The notes beneath the pieces were generated by a model. That model made no database searches. It saw only the letters and a list, made by a program, of their open reading frames with translations, and was not told where the DNA came from. Below are positions 17,329 to 24,947 of a stretch of DNA of 53,514 nt, piece by piece (positions within the stretch are counted from its first letter, which is position 1; every line of letters begins with the position of its first letter). This DNA is from Thiobacillus sp. UBA3361 (GTDB lineage Bacteria > Pseudomonadota > Gammaproteobacteria > Burkholderiales > Thiobacillaceae). The stretch lies in NCBI GenBank assembly GCA_002360535.1, contig DEQR01000072.1, positions 1-53,514 on the forward strand. Reading direction: 5' to 3'. A program made the position numbers and the translations under genes.

Positions 17329-17784
17329 TCAATCGCCCTTGAAGGTGTTGTCCACCAGGACGTTGACGTTGGCCTGGGGCGCGTGGCACAGGGTACAGAC
17401 GTAGCGCTTGTTGGCCACCACCAACCCATCGCCCTCCTTCACGTAATGGGTCTCGGACATGGGCGTGGGCTTGCCCTTGACCTTCTTGCCGATCTTGTCC
17501 GGCTCCTCGTGGCACTCCAGGCATTTGTTCAGCTTGGCATTGACCGGGAGGAACTTGTCGATGCGGTGCGGCACCTGGGGTGGGGCATCCTCCCAATAGC
17601 GGGGCAGGACCCCCGATTCCTTGGGGTCCGTCGTCGGATACTCGAACACCTGGGGCACGGGCACGTCATAGACGCTTACCTGGGCCAGGCCCAGGCTGTC
17701 GTCGATGATCACCACCGGGTCGGCGTTGAGCAGGCCGACGGTCGCGCAGGCGGCCGCGGCGAACAGGGCGATTTTCAGTTTCAT
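17329..17784 (-). CDS. napB: Periplasmic nitrate reductase diheme cytochrome subunit NapB
   Basis: 151 residues with an N-terminal signal peptide (KLKIALFAAAACATVGLLNA). Two heme c motifs, CLECH (about residue 88) and CTLCH (about 130), with the NapB-typical context PPQVPHRIDKFLPVNAKLNK and PMSETHYV. NapB passes electrons to the NapA catalytic subunit in the periplasm. It starts 17 nt after napA. Unlike standard nap operons there is no napC or napGH nearby, so its electron donor is probably the diheme cytochrome or flavoprotein encoded upstream in the same operon. Confidence 0.93.
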   Translation of the reverse strand: MKLKIALFAAAACATVGLLNADPVVIIDDSLGLAQVSVYDVPVPQVFEYPTTDPKESGVLPRYWEDAPPQVPHRIDKFLPVNAKLNKCLECHEEPDKIGKKVKGKPTPMSETHYVKEGDGLVVANKRYVCTLCHAPQANVNVLVDNTFKGD

Positions 17785-17801
17785 GGCGTTCTCCTGGCGG
17801 C

Positions 17802-20558
17802 TCAGACCTTGATGACCTTGACGGCGCTCTTCTTGTAGTCGCACTCCTTCGAGATGGGACAGGTGCTGTCCAGGGCGACCTTGTTGATGAACACCCCCTC
17901 GTCGAAGAACGGCACATAGACCATGCCGCGCGGCATGGCGTTGCGTCCGCCGGTTTCCACCCGTACCTGGATCTTGCCGCGGCGGGATTCGATCCAGGCC
18001 AGGTCGTTGCGTTTCAGGCCGCGCTTCTCGGCGTCCGCCGGGTGCATCCACATCACCGCCGCCGGCACCGCCCGGTGCAGTTCGGGCACACGCCGGGTCA
18101 TGGTGCCGGTGTGCCAGTGCTCCAGCACCCGGCCGGTGCACAGCCAGAGGTCGTAGTGGGCGTCGGGCTGCTCCACCGGCGCGGCGTAGGGCCGGTAGAA
18201 GATCTTGGCCTTGCCCGCCACGGACACCGGCTTGGGATCGGTGACCCCATCCAGGTTCCCGCTGGGGATGCTCTTCATCAGCTTGCCGTAAAACTCGAAG
18301 CCGGCGCCCTTGGTGACGTAGGGGTCGTACTGCTCGTTGAAGCGCCAGGTGGTCTCGGTCCACTTGCCGTCCTTCTTCACCACCGGCCACCTGAGGCCGC
18401 GCACGTCGTCGGCGAGATAGACGTCGTAGTCGGCCAGGTCCTTGCCCTTGCCGCGGCCGAACTGGGTGTATTCCTGGAACATCGCCTTCTCGGGGAACCA
18501 GCCGTCGCCCAGCAGATCGGCCACGTGGTTGCCATGCCCCTTGGCGGCGCTGGCATCGGGCCAGGCGTGGTGCTTGCTTTCCGCCGTGGCGAACAGGGCC
18601 TGGTAGAGGGTGGTGTCCGGCGTCAGGCCATATTTCCCGGCCTCGTCCAGCACGCCGGGCAGCTTGCCATCCTCATAACCTTCCGCCTTGAGGCCGGGCA
18701 CCTTCTGCTCACCCCAGAATTCCTTCAGCTTGAAGCGCTTGGCGAACTCCATCACCTGCCAGATGTCGGCGCGGGCCTGGCCGGGGGGCATGACCTGCTG
18801 CCGCCAGGCCTGGGTGCGCCGCTCGGCGTTGCCGTAGGCGCCCCACTTCTCGAAGATCATGGCCGCGGGCAGGATCAGGTCCGCCACCTTGGCGGAGATG
18901 GTGGGGTAGACGTCGGAGACGACGATGAAGTTGTCCATATCCCGCGCCGCCTTGATCCAGTGGTTGGCGTTGGGGTGGGAGTGCCAGGGGTTGTTGACCT
19001 GCACCCAGGCCCACTTGAGGCTGCCGTCCTCCAGGTCGCGCATCAGCTTGGCGTAGAAGGAGCCGATCTTAGGGTTGATGGTCCTGGCGGGCACGTGCCA
19101 GTACTTCTCGGTCTCCGCCCGGTGCTGGGCATTGCCGATCAGCCGGTCGGCGGGCAGGCGGTGGCAGAAGGTGCCCACCTCGCGCGCCGTGCCGCAGGCG
19201 GAGGGCTGGCCGGTGAGCGAGAAGGCGCCGTTGCCGGGCTGGCTCTGCTTGCCCAGCAGCAAGTGGTTCATGTAGCACTGCTCGTTGACCCAGGTGCCGC
19301 GCTGGTGCTGGTTGAAGCCCATGGTCCAGAAGGACACCACGCGGCGCTTGGGATCGATGTAGAAGTCCGCCAGCTGCTGGAGCTTGGCCTTGAACTTGTC
19401 CAGCGGCTCGTCCACGTCACCCTTGGCCAGTTCCGCGACGAAGTCCAGGGTGTAGGGCTCGACGGCCTTTTTGAAATCGTCGAAGGTGATGAGCCAGTGG
19501 GCCGCCGGGTTGGCGGTGTTCTTCTGCTCCACCACCTCGCCCTCGGCGCGGCGCTGGGCGATGGCCTCGTGCCTGTCCAGCTTGACGCGGGTTTCCTTGG
19601 CCACCACGTCCCGCTCCGCCGGGAAGGCGTATTTCTCGCCGGGGCGCAGGCCGTAGCCGATGTCGTAGGGGCCGGTGGCGAACACGCAGTGCCTGGCCAC
19701 GAAGTCCTTGTTCATGGCGTCGCGAGTGACGATCTCGCGGGCGATGTAGTTCTGGATGGCCAGGTCCGTGTTGGGCTTGAACACGATCTCCAGGTCCGCC
19801 AGGTCCGAGGACATGTTGCGGTAGGTGGTCAGGTTGACGATGCGGCAGGCCTTGTGGGACAGGCGCCGGTTGGAGATGCGCGACCACAGGATGGGGTGCA
19901 TCTCGGCCATGTTGGCGCCCCACAGCACCATGGTGTCGGTGTGCTCGATGTCGTCGTAGTTGCCCGCCGGCTCGTCGGTGCCGAACACGCTGTAGAAGGC
20001 GGTCACCGCGCTGGCCATGCAGTTGCGTGCGTTGGGGTCGACGTTGTTGGAGCGGAAGCCGGCCTTGAACAGCTTGTTCATGGCGTAGCCCTCGGGGATG
20101 GTCCACTGGCCGGAACCGAACACCCCCACGCCGGCGGGCCCTTTCTCGGCATAGGCGCGGCGGAACTGGCGCTCCATCTCGTCGAAGGCCTGCTCCCAGC
20201 TCACCGGGGTGAATTGGCCCTTCTTGTCGAACTTGCCGTCCTTCATGCGCAGCAGGGGCTGGGTCAGGCGGTCCTTGCCGTACATGATCTTGCCGTTGAA
20301 GTAGCCCTTGACGCAGTTGAGGCCCCGGTTGACCGGCGCGTCCGGATCCCCCTTGGTAGCCACCACGCGGCCGTCCTTGGTGGCGATCATGATGCCGCAG
20401 CCGGTGCCGCAGAAACGGCACACGCCCTTGTCCCACTGCCAGTCCTTCTCGCCCGCCTTGACGGCGGCATCCGCCTCTTTCGACAGGGGCATGCCTATGG
20501 TCGCCGCCGTGCTGGCGGCGATGCTCGTCTTCACGAAGTCGCGTCGATTGATGTTCAT
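17802..20558 (-). CDS. napA: Periplasmic nitrate reductase catalytic subunit NapA
   Basis: 918 residues. A twin-arginine signal (NRRDFVK) indicates folded export. [4Fe-4S] ligands are C47, C50, C54 and C82 (CRFCGTGC and NCVKGYF); the molybdenum-ligand Cys is in NARNCMASAV (about C180). The bis-MGD molybdoenzyme reduces nitrate to nitrite. It is about 90 residues longer than E. coli NapA (828); length and internal sequence recall the long NapA of Campylobacterota. ATG 20558 is preceded by AGGAG; a GTG at 20576 is in frame but disfavoured. No napD chaperone, napF, napC or napGH is adjacent. It sits 14 nt after a flavocytochrome-c flavoprotein gene. Confidence 0.95.
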   Translation of the reverse strand: MNINRRDFVKTSIAASTAATIGMPLSKEADAAVKAGEKDWQWDKGVCRFCGTGCGIMIATKDGRVVATKGDPDAPVNRGLNCVKGYFNGKIMYGKDRLTQPLLRMKDGKFDKKGQFTPVSWEQAFDEMERQFRRAYAEKGPAGVGVFGSGQWTIPEGYAMNKLFKAGFRSNNVDPNARNCMASAVTAFYSVFGTDEPAGNYDDIEHTDTMVLWGANMAEMHPILWSRISNRRLSHKACRIVNLTTYRNMSSDLADLEIVFKPNTDLAIQNYIAREIVTRDAMNKDFVARHCVFATGPYDIGYGLRPGEKYAFPAERDVVAKETRVKLDRHEAIAQRRAEGEVVEQKNTANPAAHWLITFDDFKKAVEPYTLDFVAELAKGDVDEPLDKFKAKLQQLADFYIDPKRRVVSFWTMGFNQHQRGTWVNEQCYMNHLLLGKQSQPGNGAFSLTGQPSACGTAREVGTFCHRLPADRLIGNAQHRAETEKYWHVPARTINPKIGSFYAKLMRDLEDGSLKWAWVQVNNPWHSHPNANHWIKAARDMDNFIVVSDVYPTISAKVADLILPAAMIFEKWGAYGNAERRTQAWRQQVMPPGQARADIWQVMEFAKRFKLKEFWGEQKVPGLKAEGYEDGKLPGVLDEAGKYGLTPDTTLYQALFATAESKHHAWPDASAAKGHGNHVADLLGDGWFPEKAMFQEYTQFGRGKGKDLADYDVYLADDVRGLRWPVVKKDGKWTETTWRFNEQYDPYVTKGAGFEFYGKLMKSIPSGNLDGVTDPKPVSVAGKAKIFYRPYAAPVEQPDAHYDLWLCTGRVLEHWHTGTMTRRVPELHRAVPAAVMWMHPADAEKRGLKRNDLAWIESRRGKIQVRVETGGRNAMPRGMVYVPFFDEGVFINKVALDSTCPISKECDYKKSAVKVIKV

Positions 20559-20572
20559 GCTTGGTACTCCTT

Positions 20573-21889
20573 TCACGCGAAGGCGTCGGCCATGATGTTC
20601 TTCAGCCAGCCCGGGGCATATTCCGCCTCCAGCTTGCGTTGCAGCTTGAGCTGGGGCTCGTCCGGGATGTTGATGGGGGAGATGCCGCCCGCCTCCTTGA
20701 TGTACACCAGCTTGCCGCCCTGGACGCGGTAGATGTGCACCACGGAAAAGCCCCAGTCCTCGTCGGTGATGCTGTAGCAGGTGTTGACGAAGAAGGGTTC
20801 CGGCGCGGGCAGGCCATTGAGCTTGGCGACGATGGCGCCGGCGGCCGCCTTGGCCTGGGTGGAGGCGGCATGGGCCGACTTGGGCGCGTCATAGACCGGC
20901 AGGTCGCCGTGGATGGTGGCGTCGCCCACCACCCAGATGTCCTTGGCGACGGCGGATTCCATGGTCAGCATGTCCACCTCGCACCAGCCCTGGGCGTTGG
21001 CCAGGCCGGCGTTCCTGGCGATGTTGCCGGCGTGATGGGGCGGGATGACGTTGAGCACGCCCGCCTTCATCTCGTGGAAATCCGTGTAGGCGGTGTTGGT
21101 CTTGGCATCCATGCGCGTCACCTTGCCGCCCTCGGCGCCGGCCACCCACTCGATCATGCCGGGGTACTGGCGTTTCCAGGCCTGCTCGAACAGGCCCTTT
21201 TTCGAGAATGAGTCGTTGGCGTCCAGGATGATGACCTTGGATTTCTTCTTGCCGTGATCGCGCAGGTAGTTGGCCATCTGGGCGGCGCGCTCGTAGGGGC
21301 CGGGTGGGCAGCGGAAGGGCTTGGGGGGCACGGAGATGATGAAGGTTTCGCCATCCTGCATGGCTTCGAGCTTCTTCTTCAGGGCCAGGGTCTGGGGGCC
21401 CGCCTTCCAGGCGTGGGGGTGGGTGGTGTTGGCCAGTGCCTCGCTGTAGCCCTCGACGGCGGTGTAGTTGAAATCGATGCCGGGCGAGAGCACCAGGGCG
21501 TCGTAATTCAGGGTCTTGCCGCTCTTGAGGCTGACGGTCTTCTTCGCCGCGTCCAGGCTGGTGGCCTCGTCGATGACCACATTGATGCCGCGCTTGCCAA
21601 GGCCGTCATAACCCACCTGAAGTTCCTCGATGTGACCATGGCCCGAGATCACTTCGTTGGACAGCGGGCAGGAGGTGTAGGTGGCGTTGCGCTCCACCAG
21701 GGTGACGTCGATGGACGGGTCCATCAGCTTGATGTATTTGGCGGCAGTGGCACCGCCGAAGCCGCCGCCCACGACCACGACCCGCGCCTTGGCGGCGGCG
21801 TGGGCAGTCTGGGGCAGGCCGAGGAAAGCGGAGGCGGGCGCGGCGGCGATGGCGGCCTTGATGAAGGCGCGGCGGTCGAAACGGTTCAT
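20573..21889 (-). CDS. FccB-like sulfide dehydrogenase flavoprotein (operon A copy)
   Basis: 438 residues with a twin-arginine-type leader (FDRRAFIKAAIAAAPASAF). FAD-binding Rossmann motif VVVVGGGFGGATAAKYI near residue 36. Redox cysteines are in TYTSCPLSNEV and in FRCPPGPYERA, matching the active-site disulfide of flavocytochrome c sulfide dehydrogenase (FccB). The C-terminus has the usual FCSD domain. Family members oxidise sulfide or polysulfide in the periplasm and pass electrons to a cytochrome subunit, here presumably the diheme cytochrome encoded 10 nt upstream. A second FccB is at 24948-26216. AGGAGACTTCC precedes ATG 21889. Confidence 0.88.
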   Translation of the reverse strand: MNRFDRRAFIKAAIAAAPASAFLGLPQTAHAAAKARVVVVGGGFGGATAAKYIKLMDPSIDVTLVERNATYTSCPLSNEVISGHGHIEELQVGYDGLGKRGINVVIDEATSLDAAKKTVSLKSGKTLNYDALVLSPGIDFNYTAVEGYSEALANTTHPHAWKAGPQTLALKKKLEAMQDGETFIISVPPKPFRCPPGPYERAAQMANYLRDHGKKKSKVIILDANDSFSKKGLFEQAWKRQYPGMIEWVAGAEGGKVTRMDAKTNTAYTDFHEMKAGVLNVIPPHHAGNIARNAGLANAQGWCEVDMLTMESAVAKDIWVVGDATIHGDLPVYDAPKSAHAASTQAKAAAGAIVAKLNGLPAPEPFFVNTCYSITDEDWGFSVVHIYRVQGGKLVYIKEAGGISPINIPDEPQLKLQRKLEAEYAPGWLKNIMADAFA

Positions 21890-21899
21890 GGAAGTCTCC

Positions 21900-22487
21900 T
21901 CACTTGGGCTGGGCGGCGTAGTACTTGGCGGCGGCCGCCACATCGGCGTCCTCGCCCATCTTTTGGGCGTTCTTGCGCATCTTCTTGTGCGGCATGTCCA
22001 CGCCTTCGGTGCGGTACTTCATGAGCTCCAGCTCCAGGTATTTCGCCCATTGGCCGTTGAGCATGGGGGTGTCCTTGTCGTCCGGCTGGCCGCCAGTGGC
22101 GCCGTGGCAGGTCTCGCAGCGCTCGGTGGCTTCCTTGCCGTGGGCCAGTACCCTGGCGTCGGCGGACTGGACCACGGGCACCCAGGGCAGGGCGGAGAAG
22201 TGCTTGGCCAGGCCGGCCAGTTCCTCGTCGCTGTAGCCCTTGAAGTGACGGCCCATGGTGGCGGAGTAGCGCTCGCCGTGCTTCCACTGCAGCATGACGT
22301 TGTACAGATAGGATTCGGACAGGCCGCCGATGCTGGGCATGGACGCGCCGACCGACACGCCGTTCAGGCCATGGCAACTGTTGCAGCTGCGCGCCAGTGC
22401 CTCGATCTTGGCATCGGCGGCATGCGCGGCCCAGGCCGCGCCGAGGGCGGCCAGGACGAAACCGGCCAGCAGGGTGTATCGCTTCAT
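21900..22487 (-). CDS. Diheme cytochrome c, FccA-like
   Basis: 195 residues with a signal peptide (about 1-23, ending HAAD). Two class-I type heme motifs, CNSCHGLNG (about residue 35) and CETCHGATG (about 123), give two cytochrome c domains, as in diheme FccA subunits and cytochrome c4. Being 10 nt before the flavoprotein gene and followed by napAB, it is a good candidate for the electron carrier between the sulfide-oxidising flavoprotein and NapB. The axial Met ligands cannot be assigned with certainty because several Met are available. Confidence 0.85.
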   Translation of the reverse strand: MKRYTLLAGFVLAALGAAWAAHAADAKIEALARSCNSCHGLNGVSVGASMPSIGGLSESYLYNVMLQWKHGERYSATMGRHFKGYSDEELAGLAKHFSALPWVPVVQSADARVLAHGKEATERCETCHGATGGQPDDKDTPMLNGQWAKYLELELMKYRTEGVDMPHKKMRKNAQKMGEDADVAAAAKYYAAQPK

Positions 22488-22509
22488 GGGTGACTCCTCT
22501 TCGGGTGGG

Positions 22510-23211
22510 TTATTGGGCTGGCGCTTGCACGCCGGGAATGGGCAACATCTTCATCAGCGCGGCTGGGTCCATGGGGTTTACCGGGGCGGCTGGCGCGAAG
22601 GCCGGCGCCTGGGCGGGGGGGGCAAGAGGCGCCAGCATCTGGCCCCAGGCGCCATAGGTGGCGGGGTTCATGCCCGCGCCCATCCAGTTCATGTACAGGT
22701 TGGGATTCATGGGGGCCATCATGGTGTTCATGGCGGCAGGCGAGACCGGCGCGGACATCCAGTTGGCGTACATCGCCGGATTGAGGGGCGCGGTCATCAG
22801 GCCCAAAGCCTGAGGCGAGAGCGGTGCGGACATCCAGCCCAGATAGTTGGCCGGGTTGAGGCCCATGCCCATGAGTCGCGCGTAGAAGTTGGGGTCCATG
22901 CCCGCCGCCATCCATTTCATCATCACGGCGGGGTCGCTGAACTGCATGTAGTTCTGCATGGTGGCCGGGTTCAAACCCGCCGCCATCATGCGGATGTAGG
23001 TGTTGGGGTCGATGCCCCTCTGGGTCAGGGCCAGCGTGGTGGCCGGGTTCATCATGTTGCCCGCCCACTCGGTGAAGGCATTGGGATCCTTGAAGGCGGA
23101 GGCGTTGCGGGTGGGGTCCAGCATCTTGTCGGCAGTGGCGGCGGGGGTGTCGGCAGCCAGGGCGGCGTGGGTACAGGCCAGGGCGGCCAGAATCAGGGCG
23201 GTGCGTTTCAT
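22510..23211 (-). CDS. Exported methionine-rich tandem-repeat protein
   Basis: 233 residues from ATG 23211 (GGAGAAAGAC upstream); signal peptide ends near LAADT. The mature part is made of twelve consecutive 12-13-residue repeats between about residues 40 and 195, with the pattern [NDS]P-x-x-[YM]-x-x-[WM]-M-x-A-[GP]-[LM]; examples are NPANYLGWMSAPL, NPAMYANWMSAPV and NPNLYMNWMGAGM. It has more than 35 Met, and no Cys in the mature part. I do not recognise a family with a known function. Met-rich exported proteins can bind Cu(I) or offer hydrophobic surfaces, e.g. to sulfur particles; both are speculation. It lies between a DUF302 gene and the diheme cytochrome gene. Confidence 0.75.
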   Translation of the reverse strand: MKRTALILAALACTHAALAADTPAATADKMLDPTRNASAFKDPNAFTEWAGNMMNPATTLALTQRGIDPNTYIRMMAAGLNPATMQNYMQFSDPAVMMKWMAAGMDPNFYARLMGMGLNPANYLGWMSAPLSPQALGLMTAPLNPAMYANWMSAPVSPAAMNTMMAPMNPNLYMNWMGAGMNPATYGAWGQMLAPLAPPAQAPAFAPAAPVNPMDPAALMKMLPIPGVQAPAQ

Positions 23212-23239
23212 GTCTTTCTCCTCAGTGGTCTTGCGTGGT

Positions 23240-23986
23240 TTACAGGTCGCCATTCGCAGCGGCTTGCATGATGTTGTCCATCTTGTCGCGGATGTCCTTG
23301 GCGAACTTGCCCAGCTCGGCGTCGATGCCCATCTTGCTGTTGACCGTGTCCAGCCAGGCCAGGTCCCAGTCCAGGGTCAGCACCCAGAGCTGCTTGTTGG
23401 CGTCTTCCATGATGGCGATGCGGCAGGGCAGGTAGGAGATGGCCTCCGGCGCCGCCTTCAGCACCGCCCGGCCGGCGGCGATGTCGCAATAGTGGTAGAC
23501 CTCCATGCGCGGCGCGTCCATGTCGCCCAGCACGGCCTGGAAGTCCTTCCACATGGGGCTCTCGCCCACCTTCTTGAAGTTGAGCTGGTTGGCGCGCAGT
23601 TCCATGGACTGCTTGACGTCATCGAAGGTGAGGCCGTCCTTGGCCTTGTACTTGGTGGTCATGAAGCTCATGGCGTCGCGGATGCCCATGCCGGGCATCA
23701 GGCCCATCATGGCCTGCATGAGGGCCAGCTTCTGGTCGCGCGGCAGGGAGGCGGCCATGCTGTAAGGCTTGGCCGCCAGGGAAGGCTTGAAGGTGGCCAT
23801 GGAGCCGATCAGTCCCAGGTAGGCGGGGATGTTGGGCAGGGAGATGCCGGGGACGTTGAACAGATAGGGATTGGCGGGAGGTATATAGGGATTGGCGGGC
23901 GGCGTCTGGGCCTGGGCCGAGGGCGCGGCAAGGCCGATGGGGAGGGCCAGGATGGCCGACAGCAGGGCTGGCAGGGGTCGTTTCAA
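23240..23986 (-). CDS. Exported DUF302 domain protein (operon A paralogue)
   Basis: 248 residues. Start is TTG 23986, supported by AAGGAGATTGAC immediately before it. Signal peptide about 1-26 (ending SAQA), Pro/Asn-rich linker with repeated PPANPY, then the DUF302 region with conserved cysteines in YHYCDIAAGR and YLPCRIAIMED. It is closely related to the 2379-3134 product through most of its length. It follows the rhodanese gene by 10 nt and precedes the Met-rich repeat gene. It is expected in the periplasm; the biochemical role is unknown. Confidence 0.82.
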   Translation of the reverse strand: MKRPLPALLSAILALPIGLAAPSAQAQTPPANPYIPPANPYLFNVPGISLPNIPAYLGLIGSMATFKPSLAAKPYSMAASLPRDQKLALMQAMMGLMPGMGIRDAMSFMTTKYKAKDGLTFDDVKQSMELRANQLNFKKVGESPMWKDFQAVLGDMDAPRMEVYHYCDIAAGRAVLKAAPEAISYLPCRIAIMEDANKQLWVLTLDWDLAWLDTVNSKMGIDAELGKFAKDIRDKMDNIMQAAANGDL

Positions 23987-23996
23987 GTCAATCTCC

Positions 23997-24662
23997 TTAC
24001 TTGGTGGTGGGGGCTACGGTGCTCAGGCCCAGCATCTTCCAGTCCTGCATGCCGCCCCGGTACCACTTGAGCTTGTGCGGGGGATAACCCAGGGCCAGCA
24101 GTTGCTTGATGTTGGTGGGGGCTTGCCCGCACCAGGGCCCGTTGCAATAGAACACCAGGGTCTTGGCGTTCTCGAAGTTCCACAGCGCCCCTTCGTGGGC
24201 GGCGCCAAAGCGGAACACCAGGGTTTCGACGATCCGGGCCGAGTCGGTATGGGCCGGATGGAGTTCCTGCCAGGGCAGGGAGACGGCGCCGGGGATGACA
24301 CCGGAGCGCAGCGGCCAGTCGCTGTCGCGGGAATCGATGACCAGCACGCTGCCATCCCGGCCCACCCGCTTCAGATAGCCGGCCAGCTCCAGCTCGCCGA
24401 GGGTCTCGACGCCGGGGGCCAGTTGCATGGGTTGGATACAGTAGGGCGGGCAGGGTCGGGAGGTGAGGGAGAAATCCGGATCGAGCATGTTTTCGGTGTC
24501 CGGATTGCGCTCGATGCGCACCGCCTTGCCCTGGTGCAGCACCTCCACGTAGGGCAGGTCATGGCTGATGCGCACTTCGCTCGCGAAGGCAGCGTGGCAC
24601 GCCAAGGCGGCGAGCAGACAAAACAAGGCCGAAGAACCGGAGGCAGCGGACATGGCAGGCAT
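23997..24662 (-). CDS. Exported rhodanese-like protein, first gene of operon A
   Basis: About 221 residues with a signal peptide (ALFCLLAALACHAAFA). A CPPYC motif (about residue 71) precedes a rhodanese domain with VLVIDSRDSDWPLRSGVIPGA and the catalytic loop FYCNGPWCGQ, where the first Cys is the likely sulfur carrier. Rhodaneses move sulfane sulfur between thiosulfate or persulfide donors and acceptors, here in the periplasm. ATG 24662 and ATG 24653 are both possible; AGGAGG just upstream fits the first slightly better. A sigma54 promoter starts transcription about 29 nt before the first ATG. Confidence 0.82.
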   Translation of the reverse strand: MPAMSAASGSSALFCLLAALACHAAFASEVRISHDLPYVEVLHQGKAVRIERNPDTENMLDPDFSLTSRPCPPYCIQPMQLAPGVETLGELELAGYLKRVGRDGSVLVIDSRDSDWPLRSGVIPGAVSLPWQELHPAHTDSARIVETLVFRFGAAHEGALWNFENAKTLVFYCNGPWCGQAPTNIKQLLALGYPPHKLKWYRGGMQDWKMLGLSTVAPTTK

Positions 24663-24701
24663 CGTCCTCCTCTACGCGATGTGGATCGGGACACATCACA
24701 T

Positions 24702-24717
24702 AGCAATCGGTGTGCCA
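24702..24717 (-). promoter_or_regulatory. Sigma54 (-24/-12) promoter of operon A
   Basis: On the minus strand TGGCACACCGATTGCT matches the RpoN consensus TGGCAC-N5-TTGCW, with GG and GC separated by exactly 10 bases. The inferred start site is near 24691, leaving a leader of about 29 nt that holds the ribosome-binding site of the rhodanese gene. The shared palindromic element lies about 80-105 bp upstream. Confidence 0.82.
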
Positions 24718-24796
24718 GCACAAAGTCAAACGCTAGCCGGTTGTTTTAATTGGTTATATTTGTGTACGGAGGGGTTCCTGGCAGGGGGGGCGCCCG

Positions 24797-24822
24797 GTCA
24801 TGTCATGACATGAAGTCATGAC
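24797..24822. promoter_or_regulatory. Palindromic upstream activator site, operon A
   Basis: Contains a 16-bp perfect palindrome (24798-24813, centre TGTCATGACA) and a second GTCATGAC at 24815-24822. The same GTCATGAC unit occurs twice at 29601-29619 ahead of the soxY promoter. Position relative to the -24/-12 element is typical for an enhancer bound by an NtrC-type activator; the activator encoded at 27063-28406 is the obvious candidate. The rest of 24663-24947 shows no gene. Confidence 0.7.
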
Positions 24823-24909
24823 GAAGGGGCATTCCGCGGCGGGGAGGCAGTCCACTCGCGGCGCGAACACGCCGGCCCCCCATCCCCGGCCCCGTACCCC
24901 CGCCGATTC

Positions 24910-24925
24910 GGCCCGCGCGCGGGCC
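24910..24925 (-). terminator. GC palindrome after fccB
   Basis: 16-bp perfect palindrome (GGCCCGCG / CGCGGGCC) 22 nt beyond the fccB stop codon on the minus strand, without a T-run. It probably marks the end of operon B ahead of the operon A control region. Confidence 0.4.
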
Positions 24926-24947
24926 TCCCGCGGCACCCTGTTTCGCT

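Noticed and set aside
24719..24796. IHF sites between the sigma54 promoters and the activator sites
   Set aside because: The spacers are AT-rich and could bend, but I found no convincing match to WATCAANNNNTTR in either region.
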